Of a DNA stretch of 41,350 bases, positions 1-7,476 are shown piece by piece. The stretch is taken from NCBI GenBank assembly GCA_910577955.1, contig CAJTNC010000025.1, positions 1 through 41,350 of the forward strand, written 5' to 3'. The stretch's first letter is position 1. Each line of letters starts with the position of its first letter. The notes under the pieces were generated by a model. That model was not told where the DNA came from, searched no databases, and worked only from the letters and a program-made list of their open reading frames with translations. The DNA is from an uncultured Lachnospiraceae bacterium. GTDB taxonomy: Bacteria > Bacillota > Clostridia > Lachnospirales > Lachnospiraceae. The position numbers and the translations under genes were made by a program.

Positions 1-79
1 CTTCGGAATATTTTCAGGGCTGCATTACTGTTTATTTGTCAAGGTTCTGTGTGCTGCTGTTTCGTCAGCAGCAAAATCT

Positions 80-108
80 ATCTTACAGCTTGTGTCGAAG
101 TTTGTCAA
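80..108 (-). promoter_or_regulatory. Strong leftward promoter, possibly of an rRNA operon
   Basis: On the minus strand TTGACA (103-108) and TAAGAT (80-85) are separated by exactly 17 bases, which is a near-consensus sigma-A promoter. Transcription would start near position 73 and leave the window. The early transcript has a 7-bp hairpin (GCTGCTG/CAGCAGC) and then a stretch starting AACCTTGACAAATAAACAG. That stretch resembles leader or spacer sequences around clostridial rRNA genes. The promoter is seen directly; the rRNA assignment is inference because the gene lies outside the window. Positions 1-168 contain no supported CDS. Confidence 0.7.
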
Positions 109-168
109 CAACTTTTTTGAAAATTTTTACATTATTTTTTTCAAGCTGCAATTTTACTGTTTTTCCGG

Positions 169-912
169 CTACTGCAGCCCCACATTCATGCGCTCGTCGC
201 CCTTTTTCATCTGCAATCTAAGGCTGCCTGCCTCCGTGATACTTTCATCGATCTGGGTGATCAACACATACTGTCTGCTCTCGCCTGCACCTATTTCATC
301 CTGTGCATAGGCAAAATCATTTAAGAGCATCGTCATAAGGGCCATACCGTTTATACCGCCCTCCCCGCTTATGGAAAACAACATATTCTTTGACATTACA
401 TCTGCCACCGCCGGATACTCCGAAATATTTGTCACTTTCAATTTGACGATCAGCAGATTTTTTCCGGGAGATGCATCAAAGGCAGGCTCCCACTCCGATT
501 CCTCCTCCGTCTGATAACTTTTCTTGATCTCATACCCGTCGTAGCTTACCTGAAAACCATCCAATCCGATGAAGCCGGCTATATTTTCCACGCTTTCATC
601 ACTGACCGCAGATCCACCTCCGGATCCCTCCGTCCCCTGTGCCTCTTCCTTTTCCTCTTCTTCCTCGATGGCCTGCTGCTTTTTTAAGTCTTCCACCTTT
701 GCCGCCAATTCATTGCGGCGTTGAGTTTCCGCCTCCGTATCCATCAATCTGGAGACGTCCTCCCTGCTGTTATCAAGCAGTGCGTCCGCCGCGTAAGTGG
801 CAATTAACGAAGCTTCCTCCTCCGTCAGTTCGGGAATCACATTTCCGCAGCCTGTAAGCAGACAGGATACCGCGCAAAAAATCATGACTTTCATTCCATA
901 TTTCATCTTCAT
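169..912 (-). CDS. Lipoprotein with a DUF4352-like C-terminal domain
   Basis: A 247-residue secreted lipoprotein of unknown function. The start at 912 is chosen because AGAGGTGT lies 8 bases upstream; a longer in-frame start at 945 has no ribosome site and adds a non-hydrophobic stretch. A short basic start, a hydrophobic core and the lipobox LLTGC place the lipidated Cys near residue 22. An acidic coiled-coil-like linker follows, rich in Glu and Lys. The C-terminal half contains a GKNLLIVKLKVTNIS segment typical of the DUF4352 immunoglobulin-like fold found in many Firmicutes lipoproteins. It lies 47 bases after the histidine kinase and is probably co-transcribed with it, so it could be an extracytoplasmic partner of the sensor. 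That role is inference. Confidence 0.8.
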   Translation of the reverse strand: MKMKYGMKVMIFCAVSCLLTGCGNVIPELTEEEASLIATYAADALLDNSREDVSRLMDTEAETQRRNELAAKVEDLKKQQAIEEEEEKEEAQGTEGSGGGSAVSDESVENIAGFIGLDGFQVSYDGYEIKKSYQTEEESEWEPAFDASPGKNLLIVKLKVTNISEYPAVADVMSKNMLFSISGEGGINGMALMTMLLNDFAYAQDEIGAGESRQYVLITQIDESITEAGSLRLQMKKGDERMNVGLQ

Positions 913-959
913 ATTTACACACACCTCTGCATCTTCTGAGTTCAAAATTCCTCACTACA

Positions 960-2483
960 TCATAGTACCACTTTCTCAGTTCTTTGACTACTATCTTTTG
1001 CTTTTTCCAGCTCTATCCAAAATTCCACACCGTTATCATAATTGATCACGCCATACCGCTGCCTGAAAGAATCCATGATTGCCTTTACGATAGAAAGTCC
1101 TATGCCGTTTCCGCCGTACTCTCTGGTTCTCGCCTTATCCACTTTGTAGAATTTTTCCCACAGATGGGGAATACTTTCCTCCGGTATCGGTTCTCCGGTA
1201 TTAAAAACGGACAGCCGCACCGTCTCCTCCTGTCTGGCCACTTTTACCTCAACGATCCTGTCGCCGGAAAGATGGTTTAAAGCGTTCGTGAAATAATTCA
1301 TGAATACCTCCTCCACTTTAAATTCATCTGCCCAGACGTAAACTTTTTCTTCGGCAGACAGCCGTATCGTCGCACTATTTTGCCTGATTAATATATCGGC
1401 GGACTGCAGATAATTCTTTAACAATAATACAAGATCAAAACGTTCCATCGTCGCTTCCGCATTCCCGCTCTCCAGCTGATTGAGAGTCAGCAGTTTTTTT
1501 ACCATGCTGTTCATTTTGGCGGCTTCATCAACGATGACGTCGCAATAAAACTCTCTGCTTTCAGCATCGTCGTTCACTCCCTCTTTCAGTCCTTCGGCAT
1601 ACCCCTGAATCAAAGCGATAGGCGTCTTCAGTTCATGGGACACATTGGAAAGAAACTCTCGGCGCATCTCGTCTATCTTTTCTTTTTTTTCGATATCTTG
1701 AAGCAGCTTATTGTTGGCCGTTTTTAATTCAGAGATCGTGCTCTCAAGGGTTTTGGAAAGTTCATTGATATTTTCCCCCAGAACCGCAATTTCCGCCGCG
1801 CCGCTCCCATCGTATTCCGCATCAAAGTCAAGCCTTGCCATTCTCTCTGAAATATTGGCCAGACGAAGGATCGGTCTGGATATCCGCCTCGCCAGCACAC
1901 CCAAAATAACTGCTCCAAAGAAGATCGCCAGTACGCCCGAATACAACAAAAACCGATGGGATATACGCACGCTCTCCTGAATACTCTCGATGGGACTCCG
2001 TATCAAAAACAGATTGCCATTGTTGAACACTCCCCACATCTCCACATAGTCTGTCTTCGTGCGGGGGTCTCTTACGATCTGCATCGTATAATCATATTCT
2101 TCTTTCACAACTCTGGGGTTCTGATTTTCTTCAATGCTCTCCCTGTTAAAAAAACAATCCCTAAGCTGTCTCATCAAAAATTCCGCATCGTCGCCGGAAC
2201 ATTTTATCGTTCTGGAATCAGCATCCAAAATAATCACATCGATATTATATTTCCCACAGATTTTTTGCCATGTAATATCAAATTCATCTGTATTTAACGC
2301 ACCGCTGTCCGCCGCAACACCAAACTGCAGATATGCATCATAAATGGCATTTTCCTTATTCCACAGATAGTAACGTCCCAGATACACCGTATTCGCCAAC
2401 CAGCACAGAAACAGGACAAACGCCATCGTCACAATGAAAATAAAACAAAACTGACTCAGGATCGTAAATCTTTTTTTCTTCAT
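960..2483 (-). CDS. Sensor histidine kinase (HAMP, HisKA, HATPase_c)
   Basis: A membrane-bound kinase of the OmpR-partner class, 507 residues. It has a first membrane helix at about 10-32, an extracytoplasmic sensing region at about 33-175, a second helix at about 177-199 and a HAMP linker at about 200-252. HisKA carries the phospho-accepting His283 in SNVSHELKTP. The ATPase domain has the N box around Asn400, a G1-like NTGEPI motif near 428 and GGNGIGLSI near 457. The cognate regulator is probably the OmpR-type gene at 4829-5512, but the two are separated by two PTS genes and a terminator. No Shine-Dalgarno is visible before the ATG and no earlier in-frame start exists; a -10 box ends 7 bases upstream, so the mRNA may be leaderless. 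The signal sensed is unknown. Confidence 0.93.
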   Translation of the reverse strand: MKKKRFTILSQFCFIFIVTMAFVLFLCWLANTVYLGRYYLWNKENAIYDAYLQFGVAADSGALNTDEFDITWQKICGKYNIDVIILDADSRTIKCSGDDAEFLMRQLRDCFFNRESIEENQNPRVVKEEYDYTMQIVRDPRTKTDYVEMWGVFNNGNLFLIRSPIESIQESVRISHRFLLYSGVLAIFFGAVILGVLARRISRPILRLANISERMARLDFDAEYDGSGAAEIAVLGENINELSKTLESTISELKTANNKLLQDIEKKEKIDEMRREFLSNVSHELKTPIALIQGYAEGLKEGVNDDAESREFYCDVIVDEAAKMNSMVKKLLTLNQLESGNAEATMERFDLVLLLKNYLQSADILIRQNSATIRLSAEEKVYVWADEFKVEEVFMNYFTNALNHLSGDRIVEVKVARQEETVRLSVFNTGEPIPEESIPHLWEKFYKVDKARTREYGGNGIGLSIVKAIMDSFRQRYGVINYDNGVEFWIELEKAKDSSQRTEKVVL

Positions 2484-2490
2484 ACCATAT

Positions 2491-2518
2491 AGTATACACG
2501 AAAAACAGCCGCTTGCAA
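2491..2518 (-). promoter_or_regulatory. Candidate promoter of the histidine kinase gene
   Basis: On the minus strand TTGCAA (2513-2518) and TATACT (2491-2496) are 16 bases apart. The -10 box ends 7 bases before the kinase ATG, so the predicted start site is at or next to the A of ATG. The -35 lies inside the terminator hairpin of the upstream PTS gene. The boxes are seen directly; their use is inferred. Confidence 0.5.
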
Positions 2519-2527
2519 GCGGCTGTC
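2500..2527 (-). terminator. Rho-independent terminator after the PTS EIICB gene
   Basis: A perfect 10-bp stem (ACAGCCGCTT and AAGCGGCTGT) with a 2-base GC centre is followed on the minus strand by five T residues. It lies about 25 bases after the EIICB stop codon and should end the EIIA-EIICB transcript before the kinase gene. Confidence 0.85.
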
Positions 2528-2550
2528 TTCCGAAAAAGGGTTATTATCAT

Positions 2551-4020
2551 TTATTTACACAGTTTCTTAAACTCATCAGCTACAAACTGAACCTTTGTGC
2601 CGATGATAACCTGTACGGAATTCTTACCAGGTCTTACTACACCTGCAACACCTGCAGATTTAATCTTCTTCTCATCTACTGCTGTGTAATCTTTGATCTC
2701 AAGACGAAGTCTTGTGATGCAGTTATCGATAGAAGCAACGTTTGCCTTACCACCGATACCTTCCAGAATGATGGAAGCAACCTGTGTATAATCGTTATTT
2801 GCAAGAACTGCGCTCTTCTCAGCTTCTTCGTCATCGTCCTCACGGCCGGGAGTCTTCAGATCCCATTTTGTGATTGCGAAACGGAATACTACATAGAACA
2901 CGATAAATGCTGCAATACCCAGAGGGATGATCAGCCATGTCTTAGCAGCAGCCGGCAGAGATGCGGAGAACAGAAGGTCTGTCGCACCGGCAGAAAAACT
3001 GAAGCCTGCACGGAAGCCAAGCATTACAGTAATTGTTGTGAAAATACCATATAACAAAGCATATACTAAGTACAGAGCAGGTGCAAGGAACATGAAACCA
3101 AACTCGAAAGGCTCTGTTACACCGCAGACAAATGCACAGACAGCTGCGGAAGCCACCAGACCGATGGCAACTTTTCTCTTGCTTTCTTTAGCACACTGGA
3201 TCATAGCTAAAGCAGCACCCGGAATACCGAACATCATACAAGGGAAGAAACCTGACATGTACATGCCCAGTGACCATGTTACATCTGCAGAGGTCTCGCC
3301 TGCCCAGAAGTGGGACAAATCGCCAAGTCCGATGGTATCAAACCAGAATACGTTGTTCAGTGCGTGATGCAGACCTGTCGGAATCAACAGACGGTTCAAG
3401 AATGCATAGATACCTGCGCCAACAGGGCCAAGTCCTACGATACCTTTACCTATAGCAATCAGCGCGCCGAAAATGAGCGGCCATACGAACAGCAGTACTG
3501 CGGATACCACGATGGATACCACACCTGCCACGATAGCAACACAGCGCTTGCCGGAGAAAAATGACAGCCAATCCGGAAGCTTTGTGCTCTTAAACTTGTT
3601 GTAGCAAACAGCGCCGATCACGCCCGCCAGAATACCGATAAACGGATTTCCGATCTTGTCGAATGCGATCACAGAGTTCTGATTTTCAGCTACAGAAGGC
3701 ATAATTGTGGTAACAAAACCTGTGCTCAACAGGGTTGTCATCATCAGCCAAGATGCCAGAGCAGCAAGTCCTGCTGTTCCGTCGTTGTCATCAGCCATGC
3801 CCACGCCTACGCCGATAACAAACAGTAAAGCCATATTGTCAATAAGAGCTCCTCCGGCTTTCACGAGGAACAGGCCGAGCAGATTTGCAAAGCCTGTAAT
3901 CTCACCACCCTGCATGGTTGCAGGACAGAGAAGATAGCCAATACCCATCAAAATACCACAGATAGGCAGACATGCTACGGGAAGCATCAACGCTTTCCCC
4001 AACTTTTGAAGATACTTCAT
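2551..4020 (-). CDS. nagE: PTS sugar permease EIICB, N-acetylglucosamine/glucose family
   Basis: A 489-residue membrane permease that phosphorylates its sugar during uptake. The EIIC part (about 1-390) has about ten hydrophobic segments and motifs of the glucose superfamily, including GVTEPFEFGFMFLAP. The RAGFSFSAG segment resembles the NagE (GlcNAc) branch rather than PtsG, which has RDGTSFSHG there. A short acidic linker after KTPGRED leads to the EIIB domain, whose phospho-Cys is Cys434 in DNCITRLRL. There is no fused EIIA; the separate EIIA gene lies 63 bases upstream and probably shares the transcript. Substrate choice between GlcNAc and glucose is an inference from these few residues. 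Confidence 0.88.
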   Translation of the reverse strand: MKYLQKLGKALMLPVACLPICGILMGIGYLLCPATMQGGEITGFANLLGLFLVKAGGALIDNMALLFVIGVGVGMADDNDGTAGLAALASWLMMTTLLSTGFVTTIMPSVAENQNSVIAFDKIGNPFIGILAGVIGAVCYNKFKSTKLPDWLSFFSGKRCVAIVAGVVSIVVSAVLLFVWPLIFGALIAIGKGIVGLGPVGAGIYAFLNRLLIPTGLHHALNNVFWFDTIGLGDLSHFWAGETSADVTWSLGMYMSGFFPCMMFGIPGAALAMIQCAKESKRKVAIGLVASAAVCAFVCGVTEPFEFGFMFLAPALYLVYALLYGIFTTITVMLGFRAGFSFSAGATDLLFSASLPAAAKTWLIIPLGIAAFIVFYVVFRFAITKWDLKTPGREDDDEEAEKSAVLANNDYTQVASIILEGIGGKANVASIDNCITRLRLEIKDYTAVDEKKIKSAGVAGVVRPGKNSVQVIIGTKVQFVADEFKKLCK

Positions 4021-4060
4021 ATTCTCTTCCTCCTTATTTTAAAACCCCTTTTTATTTTAA

Positions 4061-4076
4061 GACGGCTTTCGCCGCC
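4061..4076 (-). promoter_or_regulatory. Small hairpin between EIIA and EIICB genes
   Basis: GGCGGC, a GAAA tetraloop and GCCGTC form a compact 6-bp stem (one G-T pair) on the minus strand in the 63-base gap. It has no clean T run. It could set the relative levels of the two cistrons or protect an mRNA end; this is inference. Confidence 0.4.
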
Positions 4077-4083
4077 AAAAAAC

Positions 4084-4569
4084 CTAATTTAATAAGATTT
4101 TCAGTATGTCATCCCCGACAACTACATCCTTCCCCGCCAGCGATTCCACTTCTTTATATTCATCTGTATTACATACGATCACCGGTATAATAGTATCCAG
4201 TCCTTCGCCTTTTATCACATCAAGATCCGCCGTAATAATAAGATCTCCTTTTTCAACCTTGTCGCCCGCTTTCGCATGAGCCTCAAACCCCTTTCCTTTC
4301 AGCCCCACTGTCTCAAGGCCTATGTGGACAAGCAACTCCACGCCCTCTTTTGTCGTCATGGAAAATGCATGGAGCGTGTCAAACACCATACCTATTTCTC
4401 CGGCTGCCGGCGCACAAACTTTTCCATCCTCCGGGATAATAGCCACGCCCTTTCCGAGAATTTCTTCCGCAAATGTAGGATCGTTCACCTCCGAAACCGA
4501 TACCGCTTTTCCCTTAACCGGAGAACCGATCATGATTTCTTTATTTTTCCCCTTCAAAAAACCAAACAT
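4084..4569 (-). CDS. crr: PTS glucose-family EIIA component
   Basis: A soluble 161-residue phosphocarrier that takes phosphate from HPr and gives it to the EIIB domain of the next gene. The N-terminal SPVKGKAV segment and PAAGEIGMVFDTLHAFSM are typical of the EIIA-Glc fold. The catalytic pair is His67 (in LHAF) and His82 (in VHIGLETV), matching His75 and His90 of E. coli EIIA-Glc in relative position. GGGGAGG lies just before the ATG. It is the first gene of a two-gene transcript with its own promoter at 4670-4699. As a stand-alone protein it could serve other glucose-family permeases in the cell as well. Confidence 0.92.
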   Translation of the reverse strand: MFGFLKGKNKEIMIGSPVKGKAVSVSEVNDPTFAEEILGKGVAIIPEDGKVCAPAAGEIGMVFDTLHAFSMTTKEGVELLVHIGLETVGLKGKGFEAHAKAGDKVEKGDLIITADLDVIKGEGLDTIIPVIVCNTDEYKEVESLAGKDVVVGDDILKILLN

Positions 4570-4594
4570 ATTTTTCCTCCCCTTGTTCTTTTCC

Positions 4595-4626
4595 GCACCA
4601 CCCGTTTCTGTTTTACCCGGTGATGC
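4595..4626 (-). promoter_or_regulatory. 5' leader hairpin of the PTS EIIA transcript
   Basis: In the roughly 95-base untranslated leader GCATCACC can pair with GGTGGTGC over 8 bp (one G-T pair) around a 16-base loop, ending just before the ribosome site. There is no T run, so it is not a terminator. An antiterminator or translational role is possible but not shown. Confidence 0.4.
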
Positions 4627-4669
4627 GAAAGATACTTCACACTGTCAATCTGCATATTAAATTAGTTAT

Positions 4670-4699
4670 ATTTTATCATTTTATACGCACTTCCGTCAA
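4670..4699 (-). promoter_or_regulatory. Promoter of the PTS EIIA-EIICB operon
   Basis: Minus-strand TTGACG (4694-4699) and TAAAAT (4670-4675) are separated by 18 bases; each matches five of six consensus positions. The predicted start near 4663 gives a leader of about 95 bases. Confidence 0.7.
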
Positions 4700-4720
4700 T
4701 ACATGCTGCCATTCTTTTCC

Positions 4721-4776
4721 TTTTTGTACAAAATAAAAGACGTTTTGTGCAAATCACTCCTCGTCTTTTTGTGCAA
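4721..4776. repeat. Three direct repeats TTTTGTRCAA, candidate activator or repressor sites
   Basis: Plus-strand copies are TTTTTGTACAAAA (from 4721), TTTTGTGCAAAT (from 4743) and TTTTTGTGCAAT (from 4766). The central G falls at 4726, 4747 and 4771, spacings of 21 and 24, or about two helical turns. They lie roughly 60-110 bases upstream of the predicted EIIA start site, and between it and the response-regulator gene. AGACG/CGTCT flank the middle copy, so a weak hairpin after the regulator gene is an alternative reading. The protein that binds them is unknown; the adjacent OmpR-type regulator is the obvious candidate. Confidence 0.55.
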
Positions 4777-4828
4777 TCCAACAATCCGCGCTCTTTGCCC
4801 TAAACACCTGCATACGCCCACGCTATGC

Positions 4829-5512
4829 TCAGTTGTTCACCTCGAACTTGTACCCAAGCCCCCAGATAGTCTTTATCATTTCTCCTTTGTTTCCAAGCTT
4901 GCTCCGAAGCTTCTTGACATGAGTATCGATGGTCCTCGCATCTCCGAAATAATCGTAGTTCCAGACGCTGTTTAATATTTTCTCTCTGGAGAGCGCGATC
5001 CCCTGATTCTCCATAAAATAGACGAGCAGTTCAAATTCCTTGAAGCTTAAATCCACTTCTTTTCCCTCTATGGCAACGATATGGGCGGATTTGTCTACAG
5101 AGATGCCCCCAGCCTCCAATCTTGTCTCGGCTACTCCCTGCATCGTCCGCCGCAGAATTGCCTCCACCCGCGCCACAAGGATTCTGGGGCTGAAAGGTTT
5201 GGAGATATACTCGTCGATCCCCAGCTCAAACCCTGTCAATTCATCCCGCTCATCACTCTTTGCAGTCAGCATGATAATCGGCACCTTTGAAGTACCGCGG
5301 ATTTCCCGGCATACCTGCCAACCGTCCATCCTCGGCATCATCACGTCCAAAATAATAAGGGCGATATCGTTTTCCCGATAGAAAACGTCTAACGCCTCTT
5401 CTCCGTTTTCCGCCTCCACAACCCGATACTCACTCTTCACAAGAAAGTCCCTCACCAGCTTGCGCATGCGGCTCTCATCATCCACCACTAAAATTTTACA
5501 TTTTTCTGCCAT
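4829..5512 (-). CDS. OmpR/PhoB-family response regulator
   Basis: A 227-residue DNA-binding regulator. The receiver domain (about 5-120) has the acidic pair Asp11-Asp12, phospho-accepting Asp56 in ILDVMMP, Thr83 in MLTAK and Lys105 in SKPFSP. The C-terminal winged helix (about 130-225) ends with the usual RTIDTHVKKLRSKLG recognition segment and IWGLGYKF wing. It follows the 190-residue membrane protein gene by 7 bases with a weak ribosome site, which suggests translational coupling. The likely partner kinase is at 960-2483, beyond the PTS genes. Its targets probably include the repeats at 4721-4776, but this is inferred from position only. Confidence 0.93.
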   Translation of the reverse strand: MAEKCKILVVDDESRMRKLVRDFLVKSEYRVVEAENGEEALDVFYRENDIALIILDVMMPRMDGWQVCREIRGTSKVPIIMLTAKSDERDELTGFELGIDEYISKPFSPRILVARVEAILRRTMQGVAETRLEAGGISVDKSAHIVAIEGKEVDLSFKEFELLVYFMENQGIALSREKILNSVWNYDYFGDARTIDTHVKKLRSKLGNKGEMIKTIWGLGYKFEVNN

Positions 5513-5519
5513 ATCGCTT

Positions 5520-6092
5520 TTATTTAATACCCGACTCCTGTTCCTTCTCTCTCACCGCTTGTTCTCTCGCCGTCAACTCCTGCTCCCAAGCCGCATACTT
5601 ATTCAAAATAGCATTCTCATAGTTCAAAATATTAGGGTTGTTTCCGGTCATAGCCACATAGAACATCCCAGCCACAAGAAGACCTAATATCACATTCAGC
5701 GCAACGGACGCCCGCAGTCTGTTTGCTCCTTTTTCAGGAATCTCCTCTTTTTCTTTGTCCTTTGTGTCAACTTCCCGCATCTTGTTTAGCGTCACATCAT
5801 AATAGACAGGGATCGGCTCGATATCAAATTCCTCTATCCCCTCTTCAATCAGCCGCTCCCGCAGATCATTCACAAACGCAAGCCCCACCGGCGTCTGAAA
5901 AGTTCTATCCTCAAGCGCTTTCCTGTACAATTCGCGAACTGTCTCCGCACTCTGATAATCCAAATGGCGTTTCAGATATTTTGCCTTCTTCAGTTCCTCT
6001 CTGGCCGCCAAAGCGTCCTCCGGCGAAAAAAACAGAAAACCGTCCACGATGTATTCTCTTTTCTGTTCCGTCCCATTCACTTCTTCCGCCAT
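5520..6092 (-). CDS. Unknown single-pass membrane protein
   Basis: A 190-residue protein that I cannot assign to a named family. The N-terminal half (about 1-105) is soluble, charged and probably helical, with an EDALAAREELKKAKYLK segment. A charged linker leads to one hydrophobic segment at about 128-147, and the tail is a Glu/Gln-rich coiled-coil-like helix. GAGG lies 6 bases before the ATG. It sits between rpe (9 bases upstream) and the response regulator (7 bases downstream) and is thus part of the same leftward transcript. Its tight linkage to the regulator hints at a role in signalling, but nothing in the sequence shows a catalytic site. Confidence 0.8.
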   Translation of the reverse strand: MAEEVNGTEQKREYIVDGFLFFSPEDALAAREELKKAKYLKRHLDYQSAETVRELYRKALEDRTFQTPVGLAFVNDLRERLIEEGIEEFDIEPIPVYYDVTLNKMREVDTKDKEKEEIPEKGANRLRASVALNVILGLLVAGMFYVAMTGNNPNILNYENAILNKYAAWEQELTAREQAVREKEQESGIK

Positions 6093-6101
6093 CTTTTTCC
6101 T

Positions 6102-6749
6102 CTATAACAAACTTTTAAATCCTCTTACATTCGCTTCGATATCGCCCTCAAAAACTGCGGACCCCGCCACCAGCACGTTGGCTCCGGCCTCTATCGCTCC
6201 TTTCATGTTGGAAACCTTGATGCCGCCATCCACTTCTATATCCACAGACAGGCCTTCCTCCGTGATCCGTTTTCGAAGCGTGCGTATCTTTTCATACATC
6301 GCACCGATAAATTTCTGGCCGCCGAACCCCGGATTCACCGTCATCAGCAACACCATATCAACATCCTCCAGCACATAATCCAACGCTGACAAAGGCGTAG
6401 CCGGATTTAATGCCACCCCGCACTTCTTTCCAAGCTCTTTGATCTGCCCGATAGTTCTGTGCAGATGGGTACAGGCCTCCGCATGGACGGTAATGATATC
6501 CGCCCCGCTCTTTGCAAACCGCTCCACATACCGCTCCGGCTCCTCAATCATCAGATGTACATCAAAGATCATATCGCTTTTTTTGCGGATAGACTCAATA
6601 ATCGGAAAACCAAGAGAAATGCTCGGGACAAACATGCCGTCCATCACATCGATATGCAGCATAGTGATGCCGTTTTTTTCTACCAGAGACAAATCTTCCC
6701 CCAGTCTGGAAAAATCCGCAGATAATATAGAAGGCGCCAAATAGTTCAT
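6102..6749 (-). CDS. rpe: Ribulose-phosphate 3-epimerase
   Basis: A 215-residue TIM-barrel enzyme that interconverts ribulose 5-phosphate and xylulose 5-phosphate in the pentose phosphate pathway. The start LAPSILSADFSRLGEDL, the metal-binding HIDVMDGMFVP segment, VHLMIEEPERY, the catalytic-loop MTVNPGFGGQKF and the C-terminal EVDGGI and AGSAVF phosphate-binding motifs are all present. The length is normal for the family. AAGGAGG precedes the ATG. It lies 15 bases after the small unknown gene and 9 bases before the membrane protein gene, inside one leftward transcription unit. Confidence 0.96.
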   Translation of the reverse strand: MNYLAPSILSADFSRLGEDLSLVEKNGITMLHIDVMDGMFVPSISLGFPIIESIRKKSDMIFDVHLMIEEPERYVERFAKSGADIITVHAEACTHLHRTIGQIKELGKKCGVALNPATPLSALDYVLEDVDMVLLMTVNPGFGGQKFIGAMYEKIRTLRKRITEEGLSVDIEVDGGIKVSNMKGAIEAGANVLVAGSAVFEGDIEANVRGFKSLL

Positions 6750-6764
6750 CCTGTCCTCCTTCGA

Positions 6765-7070
6765 TCAAAAAAGCGTTTTGTCGATCCGCTTCATAATGTA
6801 TTTGATTTTACTCTCCACTTCATCCCCGAGATCGGAGATGGCCTTTTCCGCCGCTTCGACCTGCCATTCATTGACACAGAAAATACAGCTCTCCTTTTTC
6901 TCTCCGGAAAAGAAACCCGGCTTCTCCCATTTGATAAAATAGGATATCCGCTCCCCTAAAAGAGCTCTTTCCACCGCCGTCTTCACGTCCTTATCGGTTA
7001 CTTTACAGAACTCGATCTCATTATTCACTTTCCCTTTGGAAAACTTTGATTCCACTACTGTCTTTGCCAT
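6765..7070 (-). CDS. Small conserved-looking protein of unknown function
   Basis: A 101-residue soluble protein rich in Lys and Glu. It contains a KWEKPGFFSGEKKESCIFCVNE segment with two Cys three residues apart, and an amphipathic C-terminal helix. I do not recognise a named family. GGGGAG lies about 7 bases before the ATG. The gene starts only 28 bases after the predicted 3' end of tmRNA, so part of its transcription may come from the ssrA promoter; it is followed closely by rpe. No catalytic residues or membrane segments are evident. Confidence 0.72.
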   Translation of the reverse strand: MAKTVVESKFSKGKVNNEIEFCKVTDKDVKTAVERALLGERISYFIKWEKPGFFSGEKKESCIFCVNEWQVEAAEKAISDLGDEVESKIKYIMKRIDKTLF

Positions 7071-7098
7071 GACACAGCTCCCCGCGTACAGTTTTTCA

Positions 7099-7436
7099 TG
7101 GATTAGGCGGGAGTCGAACCCGCGTCCAAAAGCCTATTCCCTGTCCTTCTACTATCATAGTCAGTTCTTTTTCATTCCCTCCGCCATACGGGAACCGACA
7201 CCCTTATGGCTTCAGTAGCTTCATGATACGCCCATATACGCAAAGCTTAGTATATGTCGTTTCCTGCTAAGTCGATGCCTGAATCCCGACGTGCAGGTAC
7301 GTCAGGTCAGACAAGCTGCATTTAGGCAGCTACTGCTAATTTATTATCAGCGTTTATATTTAGGTTTGCGATTTGACGCATCGCCTGCGGATAGCTTCTC
7401 CAGCTGCAAGACCCCTGTCGAAACCTTGACTAACCC
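7099..7436 (-). ncRNA. ssrA: tmRNA (trans-translation RNA)
   Basis: This RNA rescues stalled ribosomes and tags the unfinished protein for degradation. The 5' end GGGTTAG (7430-7436) pairs with CTAATCC (7100-7106) to form a 7-bp acceptor stem. The T arm contains GCGGG-TTCGACT-CCCGC, and GGTTTCGACAGGGG near the 5' end is the conserved tRNA-like segment. The resume codon GCA is at 7367-7369 within TCGCAAAC, as in other tmRNAs. The tag reads ANLNINADNKLAVAA and ends with TAA at 7322-7324. The discriminator A at 7099 is followed by TG, so CCA is apparently not encoded and must be added. The predicted length of 338 bases is normal. It lies directly downstream of its partner gene smpB. Confidence 0.95.
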
Positions 7437-7447
7437 GGATATTATTC

Positions 7448-7476
7448 ATTGTAACATGTTTTCCCGAAAAGGTCTA
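7448..7476 (-). promoter_or_regulatory. Likely ssrA promoter
   Basis: Minus-strand TAGACC (7471-7476) and TACAAT (7448-7453) are 17 bases apart, overlapping the end of smpB. The predicted start is a few bases upstream of the mature tmRNA 5' end, which RNase P would trim. Confidence 0.55.

Noticed and set aside
2551..4569. Intact PTS EIICBA fusion
   Set aside because: EIIA and EIICB are separate genes with a stop, a hairpin and a new ribosome site between them; no frameshift is apparent.
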